DNA of 8,910 nucleotides from Halanaerobiales bacterium (GCA_023128035.1 JAGMES010000169.1:1-8910); one strand, 5' to 3'. Positions 1 through 7,677 are shown, counted from the stretch's first letter. The notes: a model not told the origin generated them from the sequence alone. Numbers and translations are program-made.

Positions 1-2
1 AA

Positions 3-68
3 ATCGATGCTTTTACTGCAATAAAGGCGGCAGTAACTAATCAGTCAAAAGCTTTACTTTTTAGTTAG
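3..68 (+). other. Possible C-terminal tail of an unidentified protein, perhaps a transposase
   Basis: An open frame enters from the left edge and ends at a TAG at 66-68. It reads IDAFTAIKAAVTNQSKALLFS and has no visible start. I do not recognise the sequence. It lies on the strand opposite to manA and directly at the point where manA loses its normal continuation. That makes a coding tail of an inserted element plausible, but only 22 codons are visible and chance openness cannot be excluded. Confidence 0.22.
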
Positions 69-83
69 CGACTGAATAGTTAC
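33..83. repeat. Imperfect 14-bp inverted repeat at the manA breakpoint
   Basis: The arms are 33-46 (GTAACTAATCAGTC) and 70-83 (GACTGAATAGTTAC). They are complementary at 13 of 14 positions around a 23-nt spacer that includes the TAG at 66-68. Recognisable ManA sequence stops at about 84. The outer arm read inward starts GTAAC, so it could be the terminal repeat or subterminal hairpin of the element that truncated manA. No target-site duplication can be tested because the other end is outside the window. Confidence 0.4.
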
Positions 84-504
84 AAAAAAACTTCATTTCT
101 TCGTAATCTTTTGCATTATGACCATATATTAATTTTTTGTTTTCTCCTGCATCTAAAACATACCAACACTCACTCTTGCCATAAGAATAATTTTCAAACT
201 CGTTTGCTTGAATATCATTTGGATGTACTTGTATACTCAATTTATCTTTTGCATCGATAATTTTTACTAATAGTGGGAAATCATTTGAAGTACAATTCCC
301 AAATAGTTCACGATTTTGTTCATATACATCTGATAAAAATTTACCTTCAAACTCTCCATTTACAATCACATTGGATGCATTAACCATACCACTTATTGCC
401 CAACACTCACCTATATTACTATTTGGAATATCATAGCCATAGATATCGCCTAATTTAGATCCACCCCATACTTTCTCATACACTTTAGGTTTTAATATTA
501 ACAT
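61..504 (-). pseudogene. manA: Mannose-6-phosphate isomerase, type I, truncated at the 3' end
   Basis: The product would interconvert mannose-6-phosphate and fructose-6-phosphate in the cytosol. Residues 1-135 follow the short Bacillota ManA type: a KVWGG motif near 11-15, GECWAIS at 32-38, the zinc-ligand motif IQVHPND at 91-97 (Gln92, His94), and GKSECWYVLD at 109-118 (Glu112). The ATG has a GGAGG site at 514-518 with a 9-nt spacer. The family is about 315 residues. Here the frame reads only 147 codons, and the last dozen residues (FFCNYSVAN) are unlike ManA and appear to come from foreign DNA. The fourth zinc ligand, a His in the later PSGTIHA-type motif, and the whole C-terminal half are absent, so activity is unlikely. 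The gene is visibly more AT-rich than the GH38 gene (17 of 60 G+C at 241-300). It fits the pathway of the upstream operon but is separated from it by the intron remnant. Confidence 0.85.
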
Positions 505-622
505 TTAATTAATCCTCCAAACAAACAGTGATAACTCTATACAATCCTACTTTATCATTTAAACCTATATAGCTTTCCCTTCATTAAAAGCGTCCATTTT
601 TTTATTTCTTAATATAACTGCA
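505..622. other. AT-rich gap upstream of manA
   Basis: This stretch holds the manA ribosome site (GGAGG, minus strand, 514-518) and presumably its promoter. No -35/-10 pair stands out, and I see no other gene or structured RNA. Confidence 0.5.
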
Positions 623-928
623 TTACTTTAAAGATAGTAAGAATGCCATCATCATCAGCTCTATCACTGCAAGAGTATATAATGAAACATTTGAGTATTT
701 GCTGTATTTATTATCCATGTGCTTTTTCAGCTTAAAATTAACTATTCCAAGTACAATACTAGAAAATACTAGCATTGCAGACAGATACATAAATATTTAA
801 GGTGTAGTAGTCAATAAATTTTCCTTGTGTTTCACATATAGTATTCTATATGTAACCATATTTATGAATGCATATACTGGACTAAATAATGTAATCCAAA
901 ATACTTTTTTTATCATTTGCACTTGCAT
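623..928 (-). pseudogene. Remnant of a small unrecognised integral membrane protein
   Basis: Read on the minus strand from the ATG at 926-928, this is a 102-codon frame ending with TAA at 623-625 and interrupted once by an in-frame TAA at 797-799. Three hydrophobic stretches suit membrane helices: around FWITLFSPVYAFINMV, around FMYLSAMLVFSSIVLGIV, and around LYTLAVIELMMMAFLLSL. Charged Lys-rich segments separate them. An AGGAG site at 935-939 lies 6 nt before the ATG, and an in-frame upstream ATG at 953-955 is possible. I do not recognise the family. The internal stop suggests a decayed gene. It could instead be two tiny proteins or the C-terminal part of a larger frameshifted one, because another frame is open just upstream at 882-1061. 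Confidence 0.4.
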
Positions 929-1061
929 TAATAACTCCTCTTCTAAGTACCTCATACGGTTGAATTATATTTTTTTGATATTCCTTATTGCAATATACAA
1001 GCTCAGCATTTTCTTTTTCATATTCTACTATAAATTTTCCTTTAGCTTCTTGATTGATTTC
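882..1061 (-). other. Open, protein-like frame of unknown origin, no start codon
   Basis: Fifty-nine codons are open on the minus strand between TGA (1062-1064) and TAG (882-884). The translation is charged and protein-like (for example KGKFIVEYEKENAELVYC, then NIIQPYEVLRRGVINAS). There is no ATG. It begins where similarity to the intron reverse transcriptase fades and overlaps the start of the membrane-protein remnant in another frame. It may be the N-terminal part of that protein after a frameshift, or chance. I recognise no family. Confidence 0.2.
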
Positions 1062-1905
1062 TCATGCACTCTAAATGCTACTCCGATTTTACGTTGTAAA
1101 ATGAGTAACCTGAAAATTATGCTTATAGGGTTACAAACCGAACTTTTCTCTTTATTTACTTTTGGTTTTCCTTCGATAAAAGTTGTGATAGACTTCATTA
1201 CTCTATCAGCAGCCTTTCAGTTTTTACATAGACATTACAGGCATCTGTATATCTTACGAACTCAAATTTCGACCCTCACATTCTTTGTTCAGAACATCTG
1301 GCATTATGTTTGACAGCAATAGACTCAATGATTCTCCTTGAGGTATGCCTTCTTGTGATTTTCTAACAGCACCACTTATCATTACACCTCCCTGGAGATC
1401 CTTTCTTTTGAATGATAATACTCGTGAATCTTTCGCTTCCTTATAAACCAATCCAATCAGTAAATCATGGTTTACTGTGTCAAAATATGATTCAAGGTCT
1501 AAGTCTACAACCCATTTGTACCCCTCACTCATATATGCTTTACTCTTGAGTAATGCATCATGTATGATACGTATAAGTCTAAATCCATAGCTCATATCCG
1601 AAAATACTTTTTCGAATATCGGATTCAATACTTAAAACATGGCTTGTTGGCTTACTCTATCTACTACTGTCGGTATCCCCAGTTTCTTATTCTTGCTATT
1701 TCCTTTCAGTATTTCTACTCGTTTACGGCTTTAGAGGATTATTTCCCCTCCTGTATGTCCTTTCTAAGTTGTGCACCATTTTCTTTCAGATACTCTAGTA
1801 GTTCATCTATTGTTAATCAATCATTGCCAAGGCTTCCTTGTTTTTCTTCACATTTTCACATGCTTTATTCATGTTACTTCTTTCAAAACTCTTATCTAAA
1901 AGCAT
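1028..1905 (-). pseudogene. Group II intron reverse transcriptase/maturase, multiply frameshifted
   Basis: The reading frame can be pieced together across three frames. It opens with MLLDKSFERSNMNKACENVKK (ATG at 1903-1905), then DELLEYLKENGAQLRKDIQEG, RVEILKGNSKNKKLGIPTVV, the block from PIFEKVFSDMSYGFR to YFDTVNHD (about 1470-1620), GIPQGESLSLLLSNIM, FVRYTDACNVYVK, and a tail AADRVMKSITTFIEG to VHEKSIKKLKENL. These are the ordered motifs of bacterial intron reverse transcriptases. Several stops interrupt it, including one after ALAMID, one after DIQEGK and one before VLNPIFEK. At 1240-1251 the catalytic YADD box reads YTDA, losing the second metal-binding Asp. The family is about 420 residues. 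Roughly 290 codons remain, and the C-terminal maturase part is missing. The longest uninterrupted piece is 1254-1628. Confidence 0.85.
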
Positions 1906-2147
1906 ACTGTCATTTACTTTTCAGTCGTCTTTTTCCTTACACAACGTCAATGAATTACTCAGTGCTTTCCTATTACCTACAAGTTCCACTTAAGTTTCCT
2001 GAGAGTATCCTTTTTATTGAAATTATCCGAAGACTTCCTTCAAATTCCACCTTCGCGCTGGATACCCTTATCTTAAGCTATGTACTTCCACTACTAGGGA
2101 CGTACTCAGGACTTTAACCCATTAGATTATGCCCATTTGGGGCTTAC
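1906..2147 (-). ncRNA. Group IIC intron 5' ribozyme segment (domain I and onward)
   Basis: This non-coding minus-strand stretch precedes the reverse transcriptase start. It carries group IIC domain I signatures: ATGGGC...AATGGGT...AAGTCC...GAGTACG near the 5' end, then AAGGGTATCC, AAGGTGGAATTTGAAGGAAG and TCTTCGGA, in the order seen in the Oceanobacillus intron. Sequence after about 2010 is harder to place. Several positions differ from the usual sequence, as expected of a dead copy. A group II covariance-model search would set the exact boundaries. Confidence 0.65.
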
Positions 2148-2148
2148 A

Positions 2149-2176
2149 ATAAAAAGGTAATCCGTAAGATTGCCTT
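2149..2176 (-). terminator. Rho-independent terminator of the glycoside operon
   Basis: On the minus strand, AAGGCAATC, loop TTACG and GATTACCTT form a 9-bp stem with one C-A mismatch, followed by TTTTATT. The stem begins about 10 nt after the TAA of the glycerate kinase frame (2187-2189). Position, loop size and U-tract fit the operon's transcription stop. The group IIC intron starts directly behind the U-tract, which supports this hairpin as its insertion target. Confidence 0.65.
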
Positions 2177-2186
2177 ATAACTCCAG

Positions 2187-3062
2187 TTATTTAGAAACTC
2201 CATTTACAGCATGAATAAGACGCATGATATGAAAGATTGTATCTGAAACTAAGGAAGCTGACTTTTCCATAGCTTCACTTAAGTCCATAGGTTCATTGAT
2301 TATGGAAAATATCGCATCAATCCCATGATCTCTTTCAGTGAAATCATCTTCTTTGCCAACTTCGACAAAGCTACCGGAAGCTTTCCATTGTAAGATTGAC
2401 TATTGATTTCTCCTTCTGCCGTAATCACTAAATCAACATCCTTCAATTTATCTTCCAATCTAAGTTCCTGACTGATCATCTCAAACCCGTGTACTAATTC
2501 TGCCTTGAGTCCCGCCATCAGACCAGCCCCCAAACCGCCGGCTGCACCACATCCTGGATAATCTGGTTTATCAAAACCAAGATCTTTTTCTAAAACAGTA
2601 GCGTAATTCCGTAACCCTTTATCCAGCATTTCTACCATTGCAGGATCAGCGCCTTTTTGCGGACCGTAAATATAAGCCGCACCATTCAATCCAAACAGTG
2701 GATTGGTTACATCGCAAGCCACTTTGATCTCAATTCCTTTATAAGGATTATCCTCTGCTGGTTGAATCGATCGTAAAGCCAGAAGCTTCAGCCATTTCAA
2801 TAACAGCTGTATCTCCATCGCCTAAAATTCCATAGGTCGCTGTAACCGGCCTTCCAAGCGGATCATAAACTTCCGTTTTTTCGAAATGACCGCCCGTATT
2901 ATAAACCAGCGACTCTACTGTCCCTTCCCCGCCATCAGCCAATGGCACCTTGATGACTTCATCTTCCGGCCAATGCTTTAAAACAACCTCTTCAGCAATA
3001 TTGCAAAACTCAATTGACCTCAAACTTCCTTTTAACGAATCCGGTCCTAATAGTATTCTCAT
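2187..3062 (-). pseudogene. Glycerate kinase (GarK/GlxK family) with two internal deletions
   Basis: The intact enzyme would phosphorylate D-glycerate with ATP, in this family to 2-phosphoglycerate. The N-terminus reads MRILLGPDSLKGSL, then PLADGGEGTVESLV and ATYGILGDGDTAVIEMAEASG. The frame then jumps to DNPYKGIEIKVACDV, NPLFG, YGPQKGADPAMV, GAAGGLGAGLMAGL and DLVITAEGEINSQSYNGK. A second jump leads to RDHGIDAIFSIINEPMDLSE and the end HIMRLIHAVNGVSK (TAA at 2187-2189). The first junction (about 2745-2778) lacks about 75 residues, including the conserved GIGGSATNDGG region. The second (about 2315-2345) lacks about 17. Adding both back gives about 385 residues, close to the family length. I prefer ATG 3060-3062, which has AGG at 3071-3073 and matches the family start, over GTG 3069-3071. 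The start lies 15 nt after the GH38 stop, so translation was probably coupled. Confidence 0.9.
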
Positions 3063-3077
3063 TTTTAACACCTGCTA

Positions 3078-5891
3078 TTATTTAGTGTACTGTTTAATAT
3101 AATCATAAACACGGCGATTGACACGCGCCTCATTCAGTTGATAACCCATTTCGCGAATGGTTTGCTCATCTCTTCTATGTCGGGCCAGTATAGTAGAAAG
3201 TTGTGCTTCAAGCGCCGTTCTTCTGACCATGGGGTCATTCAAACCTGTTTTCAATTTTTCAGCGCGTTCTGCCTCGGCTGCGATCTCTTCAAGTGTTACA
3301 ATCTCCACGGCTTCATAATCTGAAAAATCAGCAGGGCGTTTATCTTTCACCAGTTCTGCAAAGTACATCTCTGGTCGTTTCAGGCAAGATTTCTCTAGTT
3401 CCAAATAAAGCGTGACAATTTTCTTTCCTTCTACATCTAGCATCACCTGTCCATTTACATGAGTGAGTTCCTCTTGCTTTTCTTCCAGCAGATTAACTCT
3501 TTGGACCTGTCTGATTTCAAAGGATGATCCAATCTTGATTGGAACCTTCTGGTCCGAACCGTTGAAAAAGCGAATAATGATGCCTTCTCCGTTCTCTGAG
3601 CGTTTGAAACAGGTAATTTTGATATCTTCACATGAACCTTCCATCTGGAAATAGGACTGTTCTTCAGGAAGCTCTCCAGGATGAGGTTCGGTTGCCACTA
3701 CTTGAAGATCGGTATTGAACTGATCCGCTTTTCTCAGCACACCCCCTTCACGGAAGTCTCCTGCATGCGGATAAACAGCATATTCAAAAACCATTTGTCT
3801 GAGACATTGAGCATGTGGCGTAAAAATTTCAGGTCCTGCATCGCCAATCCGTGTATTGATCTCTTTGGCGACCCATCCCACACTTCTGAATAGAGTTAAT
3901 GCAATGGTGTTATCTTCCTTCCTGATGACATATTCAGGCAATCCTTTACTGAGCACTGCGAATCCTCGGACAGAGTCATTTACATCGACAAGCTCCCTTC
4001 CTAGAAAGATGGTATTGGGCTTGGCTTCTCTGGCACCAATAATCACTTTTTTGACTTTATGCGGTATCATGGACTCATCATAGTCCTCAATATGAATTGG
4101 CCGCTTTACGATGTCAAAAGGACTGCCACCCAGGGAGTGATCCGTTTCAATTCCAGTCGGGAATAAAACACGAACGATGTGATCTTTAACAGTATTTTTT
4201 ATCTCTGTCCTGAATTTAACAACATCACTTTCAGCTTCCACTGTAATTAAAGTTTGTACTGGCAAAATTCTTTGAACCTCCGACCTCGCTTTGCGATTAG
4301 CCATGAGTTCTTCAGGAATGTTCAGAATGTGAGTCACCTTGATTCGAGTTCTAACATCTGATTTTTCAACAAATTCAATTTGTGCATCCATGTTCTTTGT
4401 GCTGATAATCTGATCCATATCCGGATAGGAATAATTGTATTCATCCCCTGCATCCCCAGCATCTTCGATAACACCAAGATTTCGATACCAACTGGTTGTT
4501 GCCTTATGGTAAATGTCAATCGAGCCGTCTCGATTGATCAAAACATCGATTTTCCCATTGGATATCTTATTTCCGTTATATTGAAGGTTTTCTACATCCA
4601 TGTGTTCCCTAACAACTTTATAGCCCATTGCCGGAATGTCTTTTACAAGAATCGATTCACCGCCCAATGACAGTACTTCTGTACGTGAATAAAAACTTGG
4701 ATTGAAAACGACCAAAGCGTTGTCAGTGCATCCTGATGTATTGATTCGTCTCACCATTTCCTGCAATTTTACACGGATCAAATGATCGATTATAAACTGA
4801 AAATCCTGTGTCCTTTCTTCCATATCAATATGGACATCATCAATGCTGACCCCGCAAATACTGTCATGGGGATGATTCTTCAACAACAGCTCCCACGCTT
4901 TGTCTAAGGATACCTGATCATAGTCGCCTCCTTGGAGCCATGACAACGTCGACAAAGGTTCCGCCAACTTCTCAATAGCCTTTTGACTGGCATCGTTTTG
5001 CAGTTTGAGGTACATTCTTGAGGACATGACACCTGGGAAAACCGCAATGAATCGCCCCGAGTACAATGCGCCTTTCAATGTTTTTAGCTTCGGATTTTGT
5101 CTCATTACATGGCCTAGATAGTTTTCGGGATTTGATTGGATCACTTCGTACTTTTCTGTATCCAAAGACTTTCGTTTAATAAAGGGTTGAATATCGTCCG
5201 GAACCATTTCCTGGTCATAACCGTTCATCAGTAATATGTTGTCAGTTGTCGCAAAATCAATCAGTTTTTCAACTTCATCGTTTATTCTTTCCTTGATAAT
5301 ATCTTCATATTCAGCCAGACGCATGACATTTCGGTAGCTGTTCAATAGATAAATTGATGGCAATACGCTGCCATCCGGCGACTCCCAATTAAACTCAGAC
5401 TGTACATCAAATGGATCCATTTCGACACCACGCCAAGCGTACAGTCCCTTGATATTGCATTCTTTGTGTATCTGAGCAGTTTGTGATATCTGACCGAAAT
5501 TGTCAAGCAACCATCCAACGCGCATCACATCACCGTATTCAAAGGCTTTCTTATGTCCCACAAGCAGGTTACGAACAAGTGCTTCTTCACTCAACAATTG
5601 CCAGTCAGGCTGCAAGTAATACGGTCCCACAAACAGCCTTCGTTCCTGAACGTATTTTTTTATTTTTTCGCGATATGGATACACACCCTTTCCCTGTTTT
5701 TTTAGTTCGTCATAATAATCATCAATCATGGCCATCTGACCATCGAGGACAAACTGATAGTTGTCTTCCTTTTCCAACATCAAGAACAGGTGATCAAAAA
5801 ATGGAACCAACCATTCATTGGTATACTTACTATTCAGATACCACTCTCGATCCCAGTGTGTATGTGAAATGATATGTGCCTTATGCTTCAT
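3078..5891 (-). CDS. GH38 alpha-mannosidase, probable mannosylglycerate hydrolase (MngB-like)
   Basis: This intact 937-residue cytosolic enzyme has no signal peptide. It belongs to glycoside hydrolase family 38, retaining zinc-dependent alpha-mannosidases. HTHWDREWY at 10-18 supplies zinc ligands His12 and Asp14, Asp130 in WLLDNFGQ is the predicted nucleophile and ligand, and His342 in NHPHDSICG is the fourth ligand. Segments such as FVLDGQMAMIDDYY, GPYYLQPDW, LMNGYDQE, GDEYNYSYPD and TLFRSVGWVAKE align with E. coli MngB, which acts on 2-O-(6-phospho-mannosyl)-glycerate. The glycerate kinase and glucosylglycerate phosphorylase neighbours favour a glycerate-linked mannoside as substrate. Whether it is phosphorylated cannot be read from the sequence. 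The start has AGGAGG at 5900-5905 with an 8-nt spacer. The last 100 or so residues, a charged, partly helical tail, exceed MngB (877 residues). The gene is richer in G+C than manA (27 of 60 at 5041-5100). It could instead be a general GH38 mannosidase. Confidence 0.9.
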   Translation of the reverse strand: MKHKAHIISHTHWDREWYLNSKYTNEWLVPFFDHLFLMLEKEDNYQFVLDGQMAMIDDYYDELKKQGKGVYPYREKIKKYVQERRLFVGPYYLQPDWQLLSEEALVRNLLVGHKKAFEYGDVMRVGWLLDNFGQISQTAQIHKECNIKGLYAWRGVEMDPFDVQSEFNWESPDGSVLPSIYLLNSYRNVMRLAEYEDIIKERINDEVEKLIDFATTDNILLMNGYDQEMVPDDIQPFIKRKSLDTEKYEVIQSNPENYLGHVMRQNPKLKTLKGALYSGRFIAVFPGVMSSRMYLKLQNDASQKAIEKLAEPLSTLSWLQGGDYDQVSLDKAWELLLKNHPHDSICGVSIDDVHIDMEERTQDFQFIIDHLIRVKLQEMVRRINTSGCTDNALVVFNPSFYSRTEVLSLGGESILVKDIPAMGYKVVREHMDVENLQYNGNKISNGKIDVLINRDGSIDIYHKATTSWYRNLGVIEDAGDAGDEYNYSYPDMDQIISTKNMDAQIEFVEKSDVRTRIKVTHILNIPEELMANRKARSEVQRILPVQTLITVEAESDVVKFRTEIKNTVKDHIVRVLFPTGIETDHSLGGSPFDIVKRPIHIEDYDESMIPHKVKKVIIGAREAKPNTIFLGRELVDVNDSVRGFAVLSKGLPEYVIRKEDNTIALTLFRSVGWVAKEINTRIGDAGPEIFTPHAQCLRQMVFEYAVYPHAGDFREGGVLRKADQFNTDLQVVATEPHPGELPEEQSYFQMEGSCEDIKITCFKRSENGEGIIIRFFNGSDQKVPIKIGSSFEIRQVQRVNLLEEKQEELTHVNGQVMLDVEGKKIVTLYLELEKSCLKRPEMYFAELVKDKRPADFSDYEAVEIVTLEEIAAEAERAEKLKTGLNDPMVRRTALEAQLSTILARHRRDEQTIREMGYQLNEARVNRRVYDYIKQYTK

Positions 5892-5911
5892 CTGTGTTTC
5901 CTCCTCATTGT

Positions 5912-5929
5912 CATAAAAACGTTTTTATG
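5912..5929. promoter_or_regulatory. Perfect 18-bp palindromic operator upstream of GH38
   Basis: CATAAAAACGTTTTTATG is fully self-complementary with a central CG, the typical form of LacI/GalR-family operators. It lies between the stop of the phosphorylase gene (5945) and the GH38 ribosome site (5900-5905). A related copy overlaps the promoter at 7712-7729. It differs from the CcpA cre consensus at two symmetric positions, so binding by CcpA or another LacI paralogue is a fair alternative to the local broken regulator. Confidence 0.75.
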
Positions 5930-5944
5930 GAATTTTAAAAAAAT

Positions 5945-7615
5945 CTAAATCCGAATCCACTCAAATTCGTATGGCTTCAGTTCAATAGATATTATATTTG
6001 AGGTTTTGCAGTATATTGTTGAACGCTTTAAAAGCGATTGTACATGATCACTAGCAGAAATCCCCGACAGTTCAATATCTAATGTCAAAGGTTTATTGGT
6101 AACATTGTGTATGCAAAACACCTTATTATCCTTCTCTTCTCTTAAATATGCAAATACTTCATCTGATATATCCATAATCCTCTGACCTGAAGTGGGCGTA
6201 AAAGCAGCATGTTGCTTTCGAATGTCCAATAAATTCTTGATTCCTGAAAAAATCCAGTTTTCCTCTATTGATGCTTCGATTTTGCTGTGTCTTCTGAAGG
6301 GTCTCATAATCATTAACAGAACCTAGCAGACTATGAACATATATCGCCGGCATGCCAACCATTGTCAATAAAATTGAATGTGCGCATAAAAATTTAGTTA
6401 CGTTGTTCTGCAATGTATCGTTCATATCTTCCAAGGCGCTGAAGTAGTTGATATTAAGCTCGTATACACTTTGACTGCCATCTTCATTGGTTTTGTAAGA
6501 AACTCTTCCGCCTTTGCTTTTCGCAATTTCCACCATTACATCAATATCTTCCTGAGGCAATAAGCCTTGCGCTGGTCGCATTCCAATTCCATCATGGGAA
6601 GCAAGAAAATTGAAAAAACTCGTTTTTGACGAAGGTAAACTGAGCGTCTTTGCCCAACAATTCAAATATTTGCTTGTCGACAGCAAAAATGCATGAAGCG
6701 TCAACGGTGGTAGTGAAAATTGGTACACCATATGCGCTTCATCGTATCCATCACCAAAATAAGAAATGTTTTCATGGTGCGGAACGTTGGTTTCTGTAAT
6801 GATCAAACACTCAGGCGACACTGCTTCAACCAGCTTGCGATACACTTTAATTAGAAGGTGTGTTTCATCCAGATGAATGCACGTCGTTCCAATTATTTTC
6901 CACATAAATCCAATAGCATCCAACCTAATCAATCTAGCCCCCATTTGCACATAAAAAAGAAGCACTTTAAGTATCTCAAGGAATACTTCATCATTTTGAT
7001 AATTCAAGTCGACTTGATCGGCACTGAACGTCGTCCATAAATGTTTCTTGCCATGTTTCGTATCAAACTCTGTTAAAAGTGGCAAGCTTCTGGGACGTGT
7101 AACATTTGAATAGTCCAACTTAGGATCTGCTTCAATAAAGTAATTCTGATAGTTTTCGTCTCCATTCAAATACTTTTGTACCCATGAGCTTTGTACAGTA
7201 CCGCATCAAACATCAGATCGTATTCATTTGAAAGTTGACAGATTTCTTCCCAATCACCTACTTCTGGATTGACTTTATAGTAATCGATTACCGAAAAACC
7301 ATCATCTGATGAATACGGATAGAAAGGCAGTAGATGAACTTTATCAATGCTTTCCCCAACATATTCATTCAGAAATGACGCCAGTGCATTCAGTGATTTT
7401 TGATTGGCTAACCTGATACTGTCAGCATATGTTATAAGGACTGCGTCATTTTTTGAGAAAAGTGCTTTTGATTCCTTTACACAGTTTTTCTCACAGAATT
7501 GATCAATAAGTGATTGGACAACGCTGTAAATACGTTCTACATTATCAGTACCATACAGTTTAGCCAAGGCTGTTTTTATAAATTTTTCATCTTGCTGAAG
7601 TTTTATATTTTTCAT
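5945..7615 (-). pseudogene. ycjM: Glucosylglycerate phosphorylase (GH13_18, YcjM-like), two frameshifting deletions
   Basis: The intact enzyme would reversibly phosphorolyse 2-O-alpha-D-glucosyl-D-glycerate to glucose-1-phosphate and D-glycerate. The translated pieces track E. coli YcjM closely: DAVLITYAD, HLLPFYPYSSDDGFSVIDY, NVTRPRSLPLLT, HLWTTFSADQVDLNY, IRLDAIGFMWK, CIHLDETHL, IITETNVPH, DEAHMVYQFSLPPL, NFLASHDGIG, and the end KPYEFEWIRI. The nucleophile Asp (6918-6920), acid/base Glu (6792-6794) and third Asp (6591-6593) remain. The frame breaks at 7191-7198, where about 13 nt are missing and the conserved DxxxNH region (CNHMS in YcjM) is lost. It breaks again at about 6245-6255, where about 17 residues are missing after INRGKLD. 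Restored, it would be about 578 residues against 559 for YcjM. I chose ATG 7613-7615 because GAGG at 7624-7627 lies 8 nt upstream and the N-terminus then matches YcjM. Open sequence up to 7711 overlaps the promoter. Confidence 0.92.
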
Positions 7616-7677
7616 TTTCACATCCTCATTAATGAAATCTTTTAATTTCATTCCTTTAATTTGTGTTTTCACTTTGT

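Larger units (their letters stand above)
1028..2147 (-). mobile_element. Group IIC intron remnant, 5' part with broken reverse transcriptase
   Basis: On the minus strand the element starts at about 2147 with GTAAGCCCC. The next roughly 120 nt strongly resemble domain I of bacterial group IIC introns of the Oceanobacillus iheyensis type, with the blocks ATGGGCATAATCTAATGGGT, AAAGTCCTGAGTACG, AAGGGTATCC and GGTGGAATTTGAAGGAAG. The resemblance is from memory of that RNA. A reverse transcriptase pseudogene of the matching family follows. The intron begins 2-3 nt after the U-tract of a terminator hairpin (2154-2176), which is the known target preference of group IIC introns. The 3' part, including the maturase end and domains V and VI, is not found, so the element cannot splice. 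The 5' end reads GTAAG instead of the usual GTGYG. Confidence 0.75.

Noticed and set aside
940..965. Possible intron domain V (CCGTATGAGGTAC)
   Set aside because: Only one half of a domain V-like helix is present, with no pairing strand or AGC-type triad, so it is probably coincidence.
825..1313. Plus-strand 162-codon open frame, rich in Phe, Ile and Ser
   Set aside because: It is antisense to the intron reverse transcriptase and the membrane-protein remnant, has low-complexity AT-driven composition, and resembles no family.
1560..2117. Plus-strand 185-codon open frame
   Set aside because: It lies opposite the intron ribozyme and reverse transcriptase start, both of which have recognisable motifs on the minus strand, and its translation is Ser/Tyr/Phe-rich shadow sequence.
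3138..5872. Several plus-strand open frames of 60-130 codons
   Set aside because: All are antisense to the intact GH38 gene, have no ribosome sites or family features, and arise from its codon pattern.
5945..7615. Programmed frameshifting to produce full-length phosphorylase
   Set aside because: Both breaks coincide with missing codons, not just a shifted frame, and no slippery heptamer with a downstream structure is apparent.
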